Source of the DNA: Heterodera schachtii
Lineage: Eukaryota; Nematoda; Chromadorea; Rhabditida; Heteroderidae
Direction of reading: 5' to 3'
Assembly: GCA_023374025.1 (NCBI GenBank)
Contig: SIJG01000068.1
Coordinates: 8,135-72,134, forward strand
Length of the DNA stretch: 64,000 bases
Under the pieces are notes generated by a model, which had not been told where the DNA came from, did no database searches, and saw only the letters and a program-made list of their open reading frames with translations. The translations under genes and the position numbers were made by a program. Below, in pieces: positions 26,965-38,201 of the stretch (within the stretch, counting starts at the first letter, position 1; the number at the start of each line of letters is the position of its first letter).

Positions 26965-29900
26965 GATTAAAGTAAATCTTTGACTTTTTAATCTTTAAAA
27001 TAGCTATTTCCAATTTATTATTTAATTTTTACATAATTTATTTTTTAAAAGGTTTTTTTTTACTTTGACAGTATATAATAATCTAAATTAAGTATAGAAA
27101 CTAACTTTACCTATAATATTTTCATTCTTGTGCTGAACTAGTTTTACTGCGGATGATGTTGCCTGACATTTTTGTTTTTCGCCTTTCATTCAAACAATTC
27201 AGTTCAATCATATTAAAGTTTTAATTTTAACTTACCTATTATTTTGTGAATATTAAATTGTTTTGAATTTTACTATTATCCATTCTATTAATAATGATTA
27301 TTATAAATTCAATTTTATTTAAATAATACAATTTCAAGTAGACATATTTGCCTCATTCTCAATTCTGTCATTTTTTAGTTTAAAATATACAATTAAATAT
27401 GATTTTTAAAATATGATTTTATTTTAACAAATTTTTTATTTTGGTCTCACAATATCAAAGCGACATATTTTAAAATCGTTAATTTTTCTACTTAAATTTA
27501 TTTAATTGTAGTTTAATTTTTTGGAAGAATTAAATAGCATTATTGTAAGAATATTTTTCTCGTTCGGACGATGGAAATTTTGCTCAGCTTTCGTGGCGAC
27601 ATGTCATTTTTTACACTTTTTTTAATATTTTTTAAAATTTTTTTTTAAACTATTTGTATAAATTATAAAATTCGGGACGACTTTTTTAATGCTAAATTTT
27701 TCCAACATCATATTTTTTTTATTTTTATTATTCGGGCGCATTTATTTTTTATAAGAATATTAAAAGATTATTAAATATTAATTTTTGATTGGAAACTATG
27801 TTAATAAACAGAGTGCTTGAATTCTATAAATATTTTATTATTTAAAAATGCATTTAATTTAAATTAATATTTTGGTTAATTATTTATTATGGTCCCGAAT
27901 ATATTTATATAAAAATGTTCATGTTACAATATTTACAATTTCATTTTTTATTTGATAGTTTTTTAAATTTATAAATTTGTTAACATATACAATGGCTTGT
28001 TTTTCGGTTTACTTTCAAATTCTCGAATAAACTTACAAAATAAAGAAATCGATAACTAAGGATTTTTGCAATTGTAAAATTTTTACAATAATTTAGTTTA
28101 AAAAATAAGAATTTTTTTTTTATTATAATTTACATTAAAAATAAGAAATATTAAACTAATTATAGTTTTAATATTATTATTATATATTAAATTGATAAAT
28201 TTAAGATTAATATAGATTTTTTTAAATTTTACTTTTTAACCATAATGAGCGCTAAAAAAGTAATATAAATATTAATAAAATAATAAATTAAAATTCTCTC
28301 GTCCAATTCAACGGTGACTTTGAATTAAATGGATGATTGTGTGGCTTTTTATTTCATTAAAATAGTTTTAAAAATTTTGTTCTGATTTTATTTTTTTCTA
28401 TTGTTGAGTTTTGACTAAATTTAAAATTAAATTTTTTTTAATTTTTTTTTTAATTTACCAATAATTTATTAAGAAACCATTTTTATTATTTTTTGAAAAA
28501 AAAAATATATATATATTAATTTATTTATAATTTAAAAAATTAATTCTCATTTTCATTTTTCTTATCATTAAGAGGGTTTCTGATTTTTTTTTTTTGAGTT
28601 TGCATTTAATAAAATTTAATAAATTTTTTATATTAATTTATAAAATAAGGTCTTTTTTTATTGATATTAGTAATTTTTATTTAACTTTTTCTTCTTCTTT
28701 GCTTACCTTAAATATTTTGATTGAAATAAGAATTTTTATTTAAAAAAATTTATGTGCTTTAATCTTTTTGTTTAGCATTAATTAATTTTTAATTTTTGGT
28801 TAATATTTATAAATTTTTAATTTTAATTCTTTTTGCTGATTCTTTACATAAGACTTAATTAACCATTATAAATTTGATTGACTTTTTTCATGCTTTTTAA
28901 TTAAATTTTTGTATTAAAATATATTTTTGACTTTCGGATGTTTATTTCCGTTTTATTTGTATGAATTTTATTTAAAACAACATCCGTTCAAATTACCAAT
29001 TAAATAAACATTATTTCTTCATTAGTTGTTCTTTGCCAAATAAATGTATGATATTTTCTGAAAATTTTTTTTTCATATTTTTAATGTTGGTTCTTTAATT
29101 TGGAATTACTTTTTATTTTTTATTTTAAAAATATGCCACTATTAAATATTTTTTTTCTAAAATATTGAATAAAAAATTAAAAGCTTATATAAAATGCAAT
29201 AATAACTTATGAATTTCTCTTCTTGTATTGTTTTTTCAATTTTTATACGTTAATTTAAATGTATATTAGATATGATAATTAATAAAAATTTACAAATTTA
29301 AATATCTGACAAATACATTTTCTTGATTTTTATATTTTTGTCCCATAATTAATCATAGAAGTTTAGTAATGGTTTATTTCCACATTTTTTAATATAAAAC
29401 ATAAATTTTTTTTCAATTTTTTTTCTCATCATGTTGATCTTTGGGTTGTTTTTACATCTTTTATTTATACATTTTTTTATTATTGATACATTAAACCTGA
29501 AAAACAATAAAAGTTATTTTATATTTTCTAAATATTTATTAAAAATAAATGGGGTTACAAATAAATTTGTCGTTGGTTAATTTATAAAAATTAATAAAAA
29601 AAATTTCACAATTCTATATAAATATATTTTATTTTTACACACATTGATATTTATTAATACATTAAACAATATTCGTCAAGTTCATAAATAATTTTATTTT
29701 TTAATTGAATTTATTTTCATTTTTTCATTTTCATTTTTTTTATAAACAAATGTTGAATTTGTTTGGGAATAATTTAATATTTTATTTTTATTTTAAGTCC
29801 ATTAGTTTTATTTATGTTTAGCCAAAAATATTATGAAGCACATAATTAAGAAGCTTTATCTTTGAACATTTAATTTAACTTTTTTCAAGTTTCTAGTTTT

Positions 29901-32400
29901 TGTTATCAAATCATCGGAAATTATTATTTGTTAAGTGGCATAAAATTATTTTTGTTAGTGTATGACAATGGATTAATCTCGGGTTTATTACCTTTTTAAA
30001 ATTAACCTTGGAGTACTGACTCGGCTTGCAGCCAGTTTATTGTTACTTTTTATATTACTGTTTATAAATCATTTGTATTGAATTAAGGATTTTTTAAATT
30101 TATTTTATTATTAAATCCTGCAGTTTAATTTTCATTTATTTATTTTTTCGATCATTAGTGAAATATAATTAATTTTATTACAATTTCACAGGTTTAATAA
30201 TTAATCATTTACTTTGTTATTTAAATTAAAAAGAAAAGTACAAAAAATAATATGACTCAAATAATAATAAATTTATATAAATTATATTTTAATGATTATT
30301 AACTTAAAGAAGAAGAAGACACATTTTTAACTTTTTATCATTTAATTTACTTTTATTCATTAACCTTTGGTAGCCTTCATTATTGTTTTTTTAATTAATA
30401 ATTGAGATTGTGATTGATTTCTTACTTTTTGAATTGAGTTTTTTGGTTCAATTTTTGTTGAACAATATTAATAAATTTCTTCTATTTTCATTAAACAATA
30501 TTTAAATAAATTTTTTTCATTTATAAATATTTTTGACTTTTTCTTTAGCCAGAAATAATAAATATAATTTTATAGTGCATTTAAATATATTCATTCTTAA
30601 GTATTAATGTCCATGAATTGTAAATATTTTATAAATTATTACTTTATTTCAGTGTTTCATTTTAGTTTTATTTCATTTAAAAATATATTTTTCTTATTTT
30701 GCTTTCATAAATTTCATCACAATATATTTCTTAAACCTGTCTCGAAACTGTTTCTTAAATAATTTTGTTACAGTAATTATTCAAAAAATATTAAATCTTA
30801 TTACAACTATTTGTTTTAAAATTCTTTATTTTTACACGAATATTTAATTGTGATAGTAATTTTTCTGATAATATCCATAAACCTATATGAATAAATACTT
30901 TTTTTTTGGATTTCTTTTAATTCTTTCTGTAATTTAGTCGATTTTTTAAATATTTATTTTTTATATTATATTAATAATTTTCAGATTCAACCGTATAATT
31001 TAAAATTATTTTGTTTTTCTTCAACTCCTGGACTCGATTATCAGGCTCCATTTGTCGGTGTCGAAAGTTATTTTTGTTAAATATTTAAATTCATTTAAAG
31101 CAATTTATTTTATGCTTCCATTGACGTTTTTATATTTTTGATAATTTTTCAATTCCTTTTTCCAAATTTTAGTCCATTAAAGGTTTATTATTTTGCTTAT
31201 TTATTTATTTTCCTTTTACATTCACTTATGGTTTTATTTTTCGATGCTTTACATTATAATTTTTAAATTATTAAATATTCACATATTAAATATTGTAATT
31301 ATTCTTAATTTCATTAATAATTAGCAATTTAATTATTTAATTTTCATATTTTATTCACTCACAAAGGAGGGGTCAGCAATGACCGTGGAATCCAATTATT
31401 TCATGCTTTTTGGCATTTTTTTATGGACTACTTACTTTTTTTCTTTTCTAATCTACGATATTTTATTAAAATGACTTTAATTTATGGTGGCCGCAATATT
31501 TGATTAAATTTTGAAAATTTTATTCATTATTATTTTGATATAAATATTAGAAATGCAAATTTGAGAATATACATATTATATAATTCGTTTTTTATTTAAT
31601 ATTCTGATTTTTAGAGGATGCGAATTAAATAAATATAAAAAATGATTATTTTTTAAATAAAAAAACAGATTTTTATAATTTTATTTAGAAAAATATTAAG
31701 TTATAAAATTTGAAATTTCAAAGAATTTGTAGCATGTCATTCATGAATTTCAAAATAATAAAACAACACAGATAAAGTATTAGTTGTATTAAAATATTAA
31801 AAAAAAGCTAATTTAGAAGTTTTAAATAATTATGATTTCTTTCTCTTTATCTATGTTTCTTTATTCATGTTTCATAGATAAATAAATATTTTAGAGTTAA
31901 TTAATTAAGATTTAAATTGTGATTTGTCACTTTCAGAGATTATTAACGAAATCTTGAATTTATTTTATCAAATTTTGCATAATTATTTTTTAAAAGCGCT
32001 AAAGACATGCCAGCATTTATTTAGCAACCAATGTTCGTTTCACCTCAAACTAAATATTATTCTGATATTTTCTGTTTATTATTTTAAAAGATTATACTTT
32101 TATTTCAAAAAGGTGAAATTTTATGGCTTTTGGCACTATTAAATTTTTTTTATAACATCTTAAAAACCTTAAAAAATTAGTATATTTAAGGTAAATAAAA
32201 ATAATAAATTAGAAAATTAAATACGGAATGAAATAAATTAATATTTATTTTATTCACACTATTCGTTTATCGTTTTACGCACCTTACTGACATTTCACTA
32301 CAAATAAAATAAAAAATAAAAATAAGCCTGATCAGAATTATATATGAATAAAAAAATAAATTATATTCAAAGTTTTCATTATTAAATTTAAAAAACAAGA
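26965..32400. other. AT-rich DNA, no gene seen
   Basis: Five kilobases of AT-rich sequence, with only low-complexity frames (for example near 31924). Slightly less biased patches near 30010, 31040 and 31370 show no splice-bounded frame. Confidence 0.55.
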
Positions 32401-32404
32401 AATT

Positions 32405-32572
32405 TCCAAACTCTTGCTTGCTCAAAAACTCGAAAAACACATGCACTATCGCTCCACCAAGCGTAACCTCCAAACTCTTGCTTGCTCAAGAAACTCTAAA
32501 AACACCTGCACTATCGCTCCACCAAGCATAACCTCCACACTCTTGCTTGCTCAAAAAACTCGAAAAACTGTT
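32405..32572. repeat. Three tandem copies of an about 64-bp unit
   Basis: The unit contains ACTCTTGCTTGCTCAA, CTCGAAAAACA, GCACTATCGCTCCACCAAGC and GTAACCTCC, and is repeated at about 32410, 32474 and 32538 with few differences. It directly abuts the ITS1-like segment and probably belongs to the downstream spacer of the rDNA fragment. Confidence 0.8.
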
Positions 32573-32589
32573 ACCCATGTATAATTCAA

Positions 32590-32840
32590 TGCATCATTAA
32601 CAGCGCACAGACCCATCGTACGGGACTGTCGTCCGCAAGCGGCAGACGGGCATTTGGTGGTGCCAAGCTAGTTCAACATTGAGTCCATCCATAACACTCA
32701 ATGGGCTTTCATTTGTGCAGCACTGGGCGGCATAACAAATCCAACGGAAGAAAAGCACATTGCTCGCGGCACTTTCCCACAGACCTGTTGTTTCCTTGTT
32801 CATTCACAGGCGGCGAACCCAAACCAACAAACACTCTCTT
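32590..32840 (-). other. ITS1-like spacer of degenerate rDNA
   Basis: On the minus strand, downstream of the 18S-like 3' end, lie GCCCAGTGCTGCACAAATGAAAG-like text (about 32704-32730), CTAGCTTGGCACCACCAAATG (about 32651-32671), CCCGTCTGCCG, and GGACGACAGTCCCGTACGA with GGGTCTGTGCGCTGTT. From memory these resemble ITS1 blocks of cyst nematodes. No 5.8S follows; instead there is a tandem repeat. Recognition is by memory only. Confidence 0.5.
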
Positions 32841-33603
32841 CAATCAAATATACGACTGTTTTGCCAGAGCAAGCCATCGCGATCAAATCATTTCAAGTCT
32901 GCGTCCCAACTGCAGCTGGAACACTAACCTTCCACAAAAGTCTCGAAATAGCTCAGTTCTGAGCAGCGACGGGCGGTGTGTAAAAAGGGCAGGGACGTAT
33001 TCAGGTTTAACGCAACCTTACTAGGAGTAGTCCTCGTAGCTACGCACAATATTGCAATGTGCTGTACAATCCCGGACATCTAAGGGCATCACAGACCTGT
33101 CATTGCTTATTATCTTTGACTCGAAGCCAGTCAATCACCACCAAACATCCACCAAGAAATTGTGCTTACGAAAGCTGGGTCAACTCTTTACATGCACCAC
33201 GATCGAGCAAAACAATCTGTCAAGCCTTATGGTGTCCGAGCCGTATGAGTCAAATAAAGCCATGAGGGTCCAATCCTGGTGGTGCCCCTCTATCAATTCG
33301 TTCAAGTTTCAGCTTAAAACACCTAGGATGTAAGTGTTTCTTGTGTTTTGAGAGTTGGAATTACCGCGGCTGCTGGCATCACACTTGCCCTCTCACAGAA
33401 TGAGTTGAACTATACACATTCTGAAGACCGCCCTCGTAAGAGATTCGTCTTTTCAGTTCATAACATTACCCCTCAGGCATAGAGTGAGTAATTTGCGCTC
33501 ATACTGCCATCCTATTATTGACTTAAGCGAATAAACGCTTGGCATAAATCATGCATGGCTAATTTTGTCAGGAATAACCACATCGTTCACGCAGGATCAA
33601 CCA
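32840..33603 (-). rRNA. Degenerate, strongly shortened 18S rRNA gene
   Basis: The minus strand begins with GGTTGATCCTGC (33591-33602), the canonical 18S 5' end, then AGCCATGCATG. It contains the intact 530-loop GCCAGCAGCCGCGGTAA (33361-33377), a recognisable 900 region (GGGCACCACCAGGA), AGGTCTGTGATGCCCTTAG and ATGTCCGG, and the decoding-site ACACACCGCCCGTCGCTG (about 32964-32981). The end is near GCAAAACAGTCGTATATTTG, a corrupted form of the GTCGTAACAAGG end. Total length is about 0.76 kb against about 1.7-1.8 kb for nematode 18S, so several hundred bases are missing on each side of the 530 loop, with many substitutions. Interpretation: rDNA pseudogene. The coding-like frames in it are artefacts. 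Confidence 0.8.
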
Positions 33604-33970
33604 ACAGCAGATAGCGAGCGTTACCAGCGCTCCTATTACAGCCTTTTATAACACGGAATGTTTCAACCGAAACAACTCCTTAAGCCACTACATGGCTGTC
33701 AACTCTTTTTTCAATCAACATCCCAAGTGCTGGTTCCTCCACAGCATTTGCCCCATAGGCCACATTTACACACGTCAATTAACTCGCCAAATTGCTTTCT
33801 CAAACAGCAAAGCTGCTTGTTTATTGTTTTTTAAGGCTGCCAAACGCTGGATAAACTGAGACCAGGACTAAGGTGGCACCCCAGCAGCAGCCATCACCAT
33901 TCAGTCAAAGAACAAATGCTCTAGCCAGCACTTGCCCACGACGGCTGCGCCCAACAGAGCGAAATATGTA
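33604..33970 (-). other. 5' external transcribed spacer-like segment of the rDNA fragment
   Basis: Upstream of the 18S 5' end the composition stays near 50% GC for about 360 bp before falling to the AT-rich background, so the duplicated rDNA segment includes leader/spacer sequence. No pol I promoter can be assigned by eye. Confidence 0.45.
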
Positions 33971-34244
33971 CAAAAACCATAAAATCGCCATTTCTTGATG
34001 TCTTGGAAAATTAATGAGAAAATGGTGAGGACAAGAACGGATTTGTTGAAAAAAATGAATAGTGTATTCGTAAAATCATTCTAATAGACGAACAGAAGTA
34101 GATCTAAACAAATCACCAACTGCTAAATAAATTTTAAATTAAAATCGCATAAAATCAATTTAAATTAAAAAAGAAATTTAACTAAGTAAAGTGGTAGATT
34201 GGTCCAACCGAAAAAAGACAACAATTATTCATTCATTTCTCCGT

Positions 34245-35622
34245 CTTGCACACAGTGAACTCCTCCAACAGCTCAATGGCACCTGTCGATAGAAGGGGTA
34301 AAGGAAGGCACATTAAAATAAAAAAAACAAGGTACAATGGAGGTTCGGTTGTGCCCGCTGGTACGAAAAAATTGATAAATTTTCGGTTTTATAAATTGGA
34401 ACGGGAAAAGCAAACAAAATGGTTAAAAAGGGAAGTGCTTCGAATTCGTAGAACCTTTAAAAAAATTTTCCCAAAATGCGCCCCGGGCAAAAAACAAAAC
34501 AAAAAATAAATTTACGAAAAAATTGGAATTGTCCCCCGCCGACCTTTGCACTTCGTTTGCTTTCGCATTGGTGAACATCAGTCCGCTTCAGTTGGTCACC
34601 CTCTTGCACACAGTGAACTTCTCCAACAGCTCAATGGCACCTGTCGATGGCAGGGGAAAGAGACGGCACATTATTAGGTAACGCACAAAGTGCTGCCAAA
34701 TGAACTAATAATTTTTTTCAAAAATTGTTGTTTTTTTTTAAACAGTTAAAAAGGCCGCCTTCGCCATTCGCTCGAAAAGCGAAAAAATGGGGGGGGGCTT
34801 TAATGGAGGGAATGGAAAGTGGCGAAATGGGGAGAAGAAGACCTGCTAATTATAAAATGAAAATAAAAATTTCCTTAAAAATGCAAATTTTCTCCGGCGA
34901 CATCTGATTTCCCCAAAATGCCCACCATTTTCCAGCGTGAGGGTATGCCCAACGTGCGCAACGGCGGTTCTATGGCGCCGTGCAAGTGCAATTCAGCCGG
35001 CATTGGGCCGGCCGGCAGCGAAATGTCCGCCGAGGCGACGGCGCCCGCCTGGGCAAACTCCGCCTCGGTGTGCTCGTCGAAAAACCTTTTGAAAAAATTT
35101 TTAGGGATTTTTTTTTAATTTATACATCTTTTTGGGTCCAAAAGAATTCTATTCGCCGGGATTAAAATGGAAAATTAAAAAATTTGATAGAAAAAATTTT
35201 TTTTGAAGCCGAAATCTTTTTTATTTTTTGCTACAAGATGAATAATTATAAAAATATGAGACCATACGACTGACAATAAATCTAATTAATGTCTCTTCTG
35301 TGTCAGTGCCTATAAAGAAAAAACCGCCACAAAAACAAAAAAGGTGAAAAAATTTTTTTTGGTTTTTACCCTCACCCTTTTCATCGCAAAAAAAATTGGG
35401 ATGGCAAAAGCAAACAAAAAACGGAGGTGCTTCTTCGAGTTCGTAGCCCCTTTGTAAAAATTTTACACAAAAATGCGCCCTCGCCAAAAAACAGAAGAAA
35501 TAAATTTACGAAAAATTAGAATTTTTCCACGCCGACCTGGGCACTTCGTTTGCCTTCGCATAGATGAACATTAGTCCGCTTTGACCTCGCAAATGTGCAC
35601 TCACTTTGTGCAATTCGTTTGC
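34245..35622 (-). pseudogene. MRT4-like ribosome-assembly factor, partly duplicated and broken
   Basis: Minus-strand exons can be matched to the MRT4/MRTO4 family (relatives of ribosomal stalk protein P0, acting in nuclear 60S subunit assembly). Exon A 35622-35537: acceptor CATTTTAG, reads ELHKVSAHLRGQSGLMF and AKANEV, donor CAG/GTCGGC. Exon B 35085-34926: reads FFDEHTEAEFAQAG, then IEPPLRTLGIPSRWK, like the family's SMEPQLRxLGLPT block. Exon C 34640-34600: reads AIELLEKFTVCK. A second, truncated copy follows: exon A again at about 34596-34543, no exon B, and exon C again at 34281-34245 running into a stop. The exon A copy starts directly where exon C of the first copy ends, so this is a tandem partial duplication. 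The B-to-C junction is off by one base with the visible splice sites. N-terminal and C-terminal exons were not found. The family call rests on remembered homologues. Confidence 0.6.
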
Positions 35623-36049
35623 CTAAAATGGGAAGCTTTTTTTATTAAAATTAAATTTACTTCCGGGGGGGGGGGGAATTTCTGAAAATTCCTATTATTT
35701 TTTTAAACCATTCAAGAATCACTCTTCTTGTTAGAATTTTTGCAATGCCCCATTGAGAATATAATGTCTCCCATTTTAAATGTCCCAATCTGTCAAAAAA
35801 AGCTGAATGTATAAAATTGACTTTCAAATTTGGAGGCGTTCAAACCAAAATCCAAGAAGCAGCAATTTTTTGCGCCACACTTTTCTGATCGCAACTGGAG
35901 TGTTTGAAGCTTCTTCTTTCCGCCATAAATTTCACGAAAAGTTGCGCTCACAAAAGCTTCTTTTGGTGGTCAGGTAGAATCCTGCGAGAGAACCTCCAAC
36001 AAATGTTCCTTAAACAATTTAAATTACTTGATACACCATCCCAATACAA

Positions 36050-36181
36050 CCAGCTAGGGGGGTGGCTACCATCCCCATACCACTTGCTAGAGGGATGGCT
36101 AACATCCCCATACCACCTGCTAGGGGGATGGCTACCATACCCATACCACCTGCTAGAGGGATGGCTACCATCCCCATACCA
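36050..36181. repeat. 33-bp minisatellite, four copies
   Basis: The unit contains GCTAGAGGGATGGCTACCAT then CCCCATACCACCT, exactly 33 bp, repeated four times with few changes. Being 3n long, it is open on both strands (an 11-residue repeat on each). Open frames over it have no independent support. It lies about 90 bp left of the composite element at 36269. Confidence 0.85.
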
Positions 36182-36439
36182 TGCGTTCTGCTTTAAAAGC
36201 CAGGCTGCAAGTGCACGTCGGTTGTTCACAATCCATCTCGCTACCAAATCGGGAGCCAAAAAATAATAAGTAGTAATGGGTACAGGGGCAGGGGTCCAGG
36301 GCCTTACCGCCAGAGCTTTTCCTTAATCCAATTAACTCTAATTCTCACGCAATTGTTTTAATTTAAATTATTTGTAAATTTGTTTTGTTTTTAAATTTAA
36401 ATTATTTAAATGCGCAAGAATTTTAAGAAAAATTAAATC

Positions 36440-36504
36440 TGCCGCGGGCGGGGGGACTCGAACCCACGGAAGCGGGAGCTCTAACCATTCGGCCACGGAG
36501 GCGG
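36440..36504 (-). ncRNA. tRNA-like module in the left inverted repeat
   Basis: Minus strand: TGGCCGAATGG (A box) and GGTTCGAGTCC (perfect B box), only about 20 bp apart. The module is about 64 bases: there is no room for an anticodon arm, and GCCTCCG has no partner at the 3' end. A tRNA-derived pol III promoter, not a decoding tRNA. Confidence 0.6.
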
Positions 36505-36822
36505 TTAAAAGAAAGGGAGTAAATGTTGAATATATGCCGATAATTTTCCCTCTCCCGGACCCCTGCCCCTCTCCCGGACCCCACCTCTCCCGGACCCCTC
36601 CCCTCTCCCGGACCCCTCCCCCCTCCCCGATTTTTTCTCTGGCATTTCAACCGACAATCAGATCCTAACATTCTCACGCTCAAATCGACTAAACGATCGG
36701 AAAGCAATTAATAAAATGTGAAGCATTTCCTAAGTTTTTTTTGTTTTTTTTTTCGCAATTTTATTAATTCGCATTATTTTTCTATGATTTTTATCTCCTG
36801 CTTTCCAATCCGTCCTCCTAAA

Positions 36823-37245
36823 ATGAATACCCTTTCCTATTTTGTGGGCATCATTTTTGTCGTGTACCTTCCATCGATTTGTGCGGAAGATCAGTGGGAA
36901 ATTGTGCCCAATTATCGATGCGAAAATTGTGCCGCCGCTGCCGAAAAATGCTGGAAATTGTCAGGGTACGTTAGGCCATTGCTATGCCTGAAACAGGGCT
37001 ACGACATGAACAGTGCATTGCAGTGGCCCGACGTGCCGAATCCAAACAACAGCAGGTCTTAAAATTTTAGTGTACTGTATTTCTGTACATTAAACTCATA
37101 TTAATCTTCAATTTATGCAGTAGTTACTTTTTTTTGAAATTTCAGGGACAACGACTGGCAGAAAATGTTATGCCTTGGGGCGGTGCTTTTTGTCATTATA
37201 TGGCTTATTGTACTTACTGTATGCGTGGGCATTGGTAATAATTAA
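36823..37245 (+). CDS. Small single-pass membrane protein, two exons
   Basis: Exon 1 is 36823-37055 and exon 2 is 37146-37245, joined at AGCAG/GTCTT and TTTCAG/GGACAA in matching phase. The 109-residue product starts with a signal peptide (MNTLSYFVGIIFVVYLPSICA). A cysteine-containing ectodomain follows (YRCENCAAAAEKCWKLSGYV, PLLCLKQGYDMNSALQWPDV), then a transmembrane helix (LGAVLFVIIWLIVLTVCVG) near the C-terminus. An alternative end is possible: donor ATTG/GTAATA at 37235 to acceptor CTTCAAAAG, giving exon 3 at 37351-37391 and a basic tail FKRLKATTAALI that would fit a stop-transfer sequence. The gene lies inside inverted repeats. The family is not recognised. Confidence 0.55.
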
Positions 37246-37382
37246 TATTAAACAAAAAATGTTAAGATTAAAATATTTAACGATTTTTTCGAATACATAG
37301 ATAGATATAATCGTTTTTTTTCAAAAAATTTTGCTTTTTTTCTTCAAAAGGTTTCAAACGGTTGAAAGCAACGACCGCTGCT

Positions 37383-37640
37383 TTAATATAAGAGTGAAGG
37401 GGGCGTTAAACATTTTTTATATTTGTTTTTTTCTAATTGCAACTCATTTAAATACTGTTTGTCCTCAATTTTGTATGGGACATATGCCGCACATTTTGGG
37501 CACAACCAGCATTTTTCTGTCCAGGGGGAGTATACTGTGCCAAAATTCAAAATACTGTGTGTCCTACACCTTTTGCAAAATTCATAATGACACGGGCAGT
37601 AATGACAACATTTAACTTGATGAATACAATTTTTGTTCAT
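37383..37640 (-). CDS. 85-residue cysteine-rich protein, putative zinc binder
   Basis: A single-exon frame whose ATG is preceded by ACTTTTAG/AA, a good trans-splice acceptor. It contains CCHYCPCHYEFCKRC and, after about 20 residues, KCWLCPKCAAYVPY: clustered CxxC pairs that could bind zinc. A charged tail follows (YKIEDKQYLNELQLEKNKYK). It is convergent with the two-exon gene and overlaps its possible third exon. No family recognised. The complementary strand is also open, so coding status needs transcript evidence. Confidence 0.4.
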   Translation of the reverse strand: MNKNCIHQVKCCHYCPCHYEFCKRCRTHSILNFGTVYSPWTEKCWLCPKCAAYVPYKIEDKQYLNELQLEKNKYKKCLTPPSLLY

Positions 37641-37960
37641 TTCTAAAAGTTAGTGAATTTGTAAAAAAAGTGGTTATATATATATATAGTATATTTATTG
37701 CGTTGGGGATAGGGGTTACTCGCTTTCATGACGTATTCGATTCATTGTGTTAAATCAGTCGAATTGCCAGATAATTCTACTGTTTCCTTCCACGAGCACT
37801 CGGTTGTTAAAATGGCTTTTTTAAGCAGAGTCTGTGGGTCTGATTCGGATATTTTGGTATATGAGGGGGAGGGGTCCGGGAGAGGGGACGGGGAGGGGCA
37901 GGGTCCGGGAGAGGGGAAATTATCGGAATATATTCAACATTTACTCCCTTTCTTTTAACC

Positions 37961-38024
37961 GCCTCCGTGGCCGAATGGTTAGAGCTCCCGCTTCCGTGGG
38001 TTCGAGTCCCCCCGCCCGCGGCAG
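37961..38024 (+). ncRNA. tRNA-like module in the right inverted repeat
   Basis: Same module as at 36440-36504: A box TGGCCGAATGG at 37968-37978 and B box GGTTCGAGTCC at about 37999-38009, virtually identical to the other copy. Confidence 0.6.
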
Positions 38025-38201
38025 ATTTAATTTTTCTTAAAATTCTTGCGCATTTAAATAATTTAAATTTAAAAACAAAACAAATTTACAAATAAATTTA
38101 ATTAAAACAATTGCGTGAGAATTAGAGTTAATTGGATTAAGGAAAAGCTCTGGCGGTAAGGCCCTGGACCCCTGCCCCTGTAACCCATTACTACTATAAT
38201 A

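Larger units (their letters stand above)
36269..38195. mobile_element. Composite element with 340-bp inverted repeats and two small genes
   Basis: Outer inverted repeats: 36269-36625 (minus orientation) and 37862-38195 (plus orientation). Both begin at the outer edge with AGTAGTAATGGGT, followed by ACAGGGGCAGGGGTCC, and both contain a tRNA-like module and, toward the inside, iterations of TCCGGGAGAGGGG. A 6-bp direct repeat ATAATA flanks the whole (36263-36268 and 38196-38201), although in AT-rich DNA this is weak evidence. Between the repeats are a two-exon gene (36823-37245) and a convergent cysteine-rich frame (37640-37383). No transposase is seen. Either a captured-gene transposon or two SINE-like elements inserted in opposite orientation around a locus. 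The repeat structure is certain; mobility is inferred. Confidence 0.6.

Noticed and set aside
32597..33333. Open frames of 68-107 codons across the rDNA
   Set aside because: The sequence is recognisable 18S/ITS on the opposite strand. Frames in rRNA are not evidence for proteins.
34246..34509. Basic plus-strand frame of 87 codons
   Set aside because: It runs antisense to the intron and terminal exon of the MRT4-like duplicate. Its basic character comes from A-rich intron sequence.
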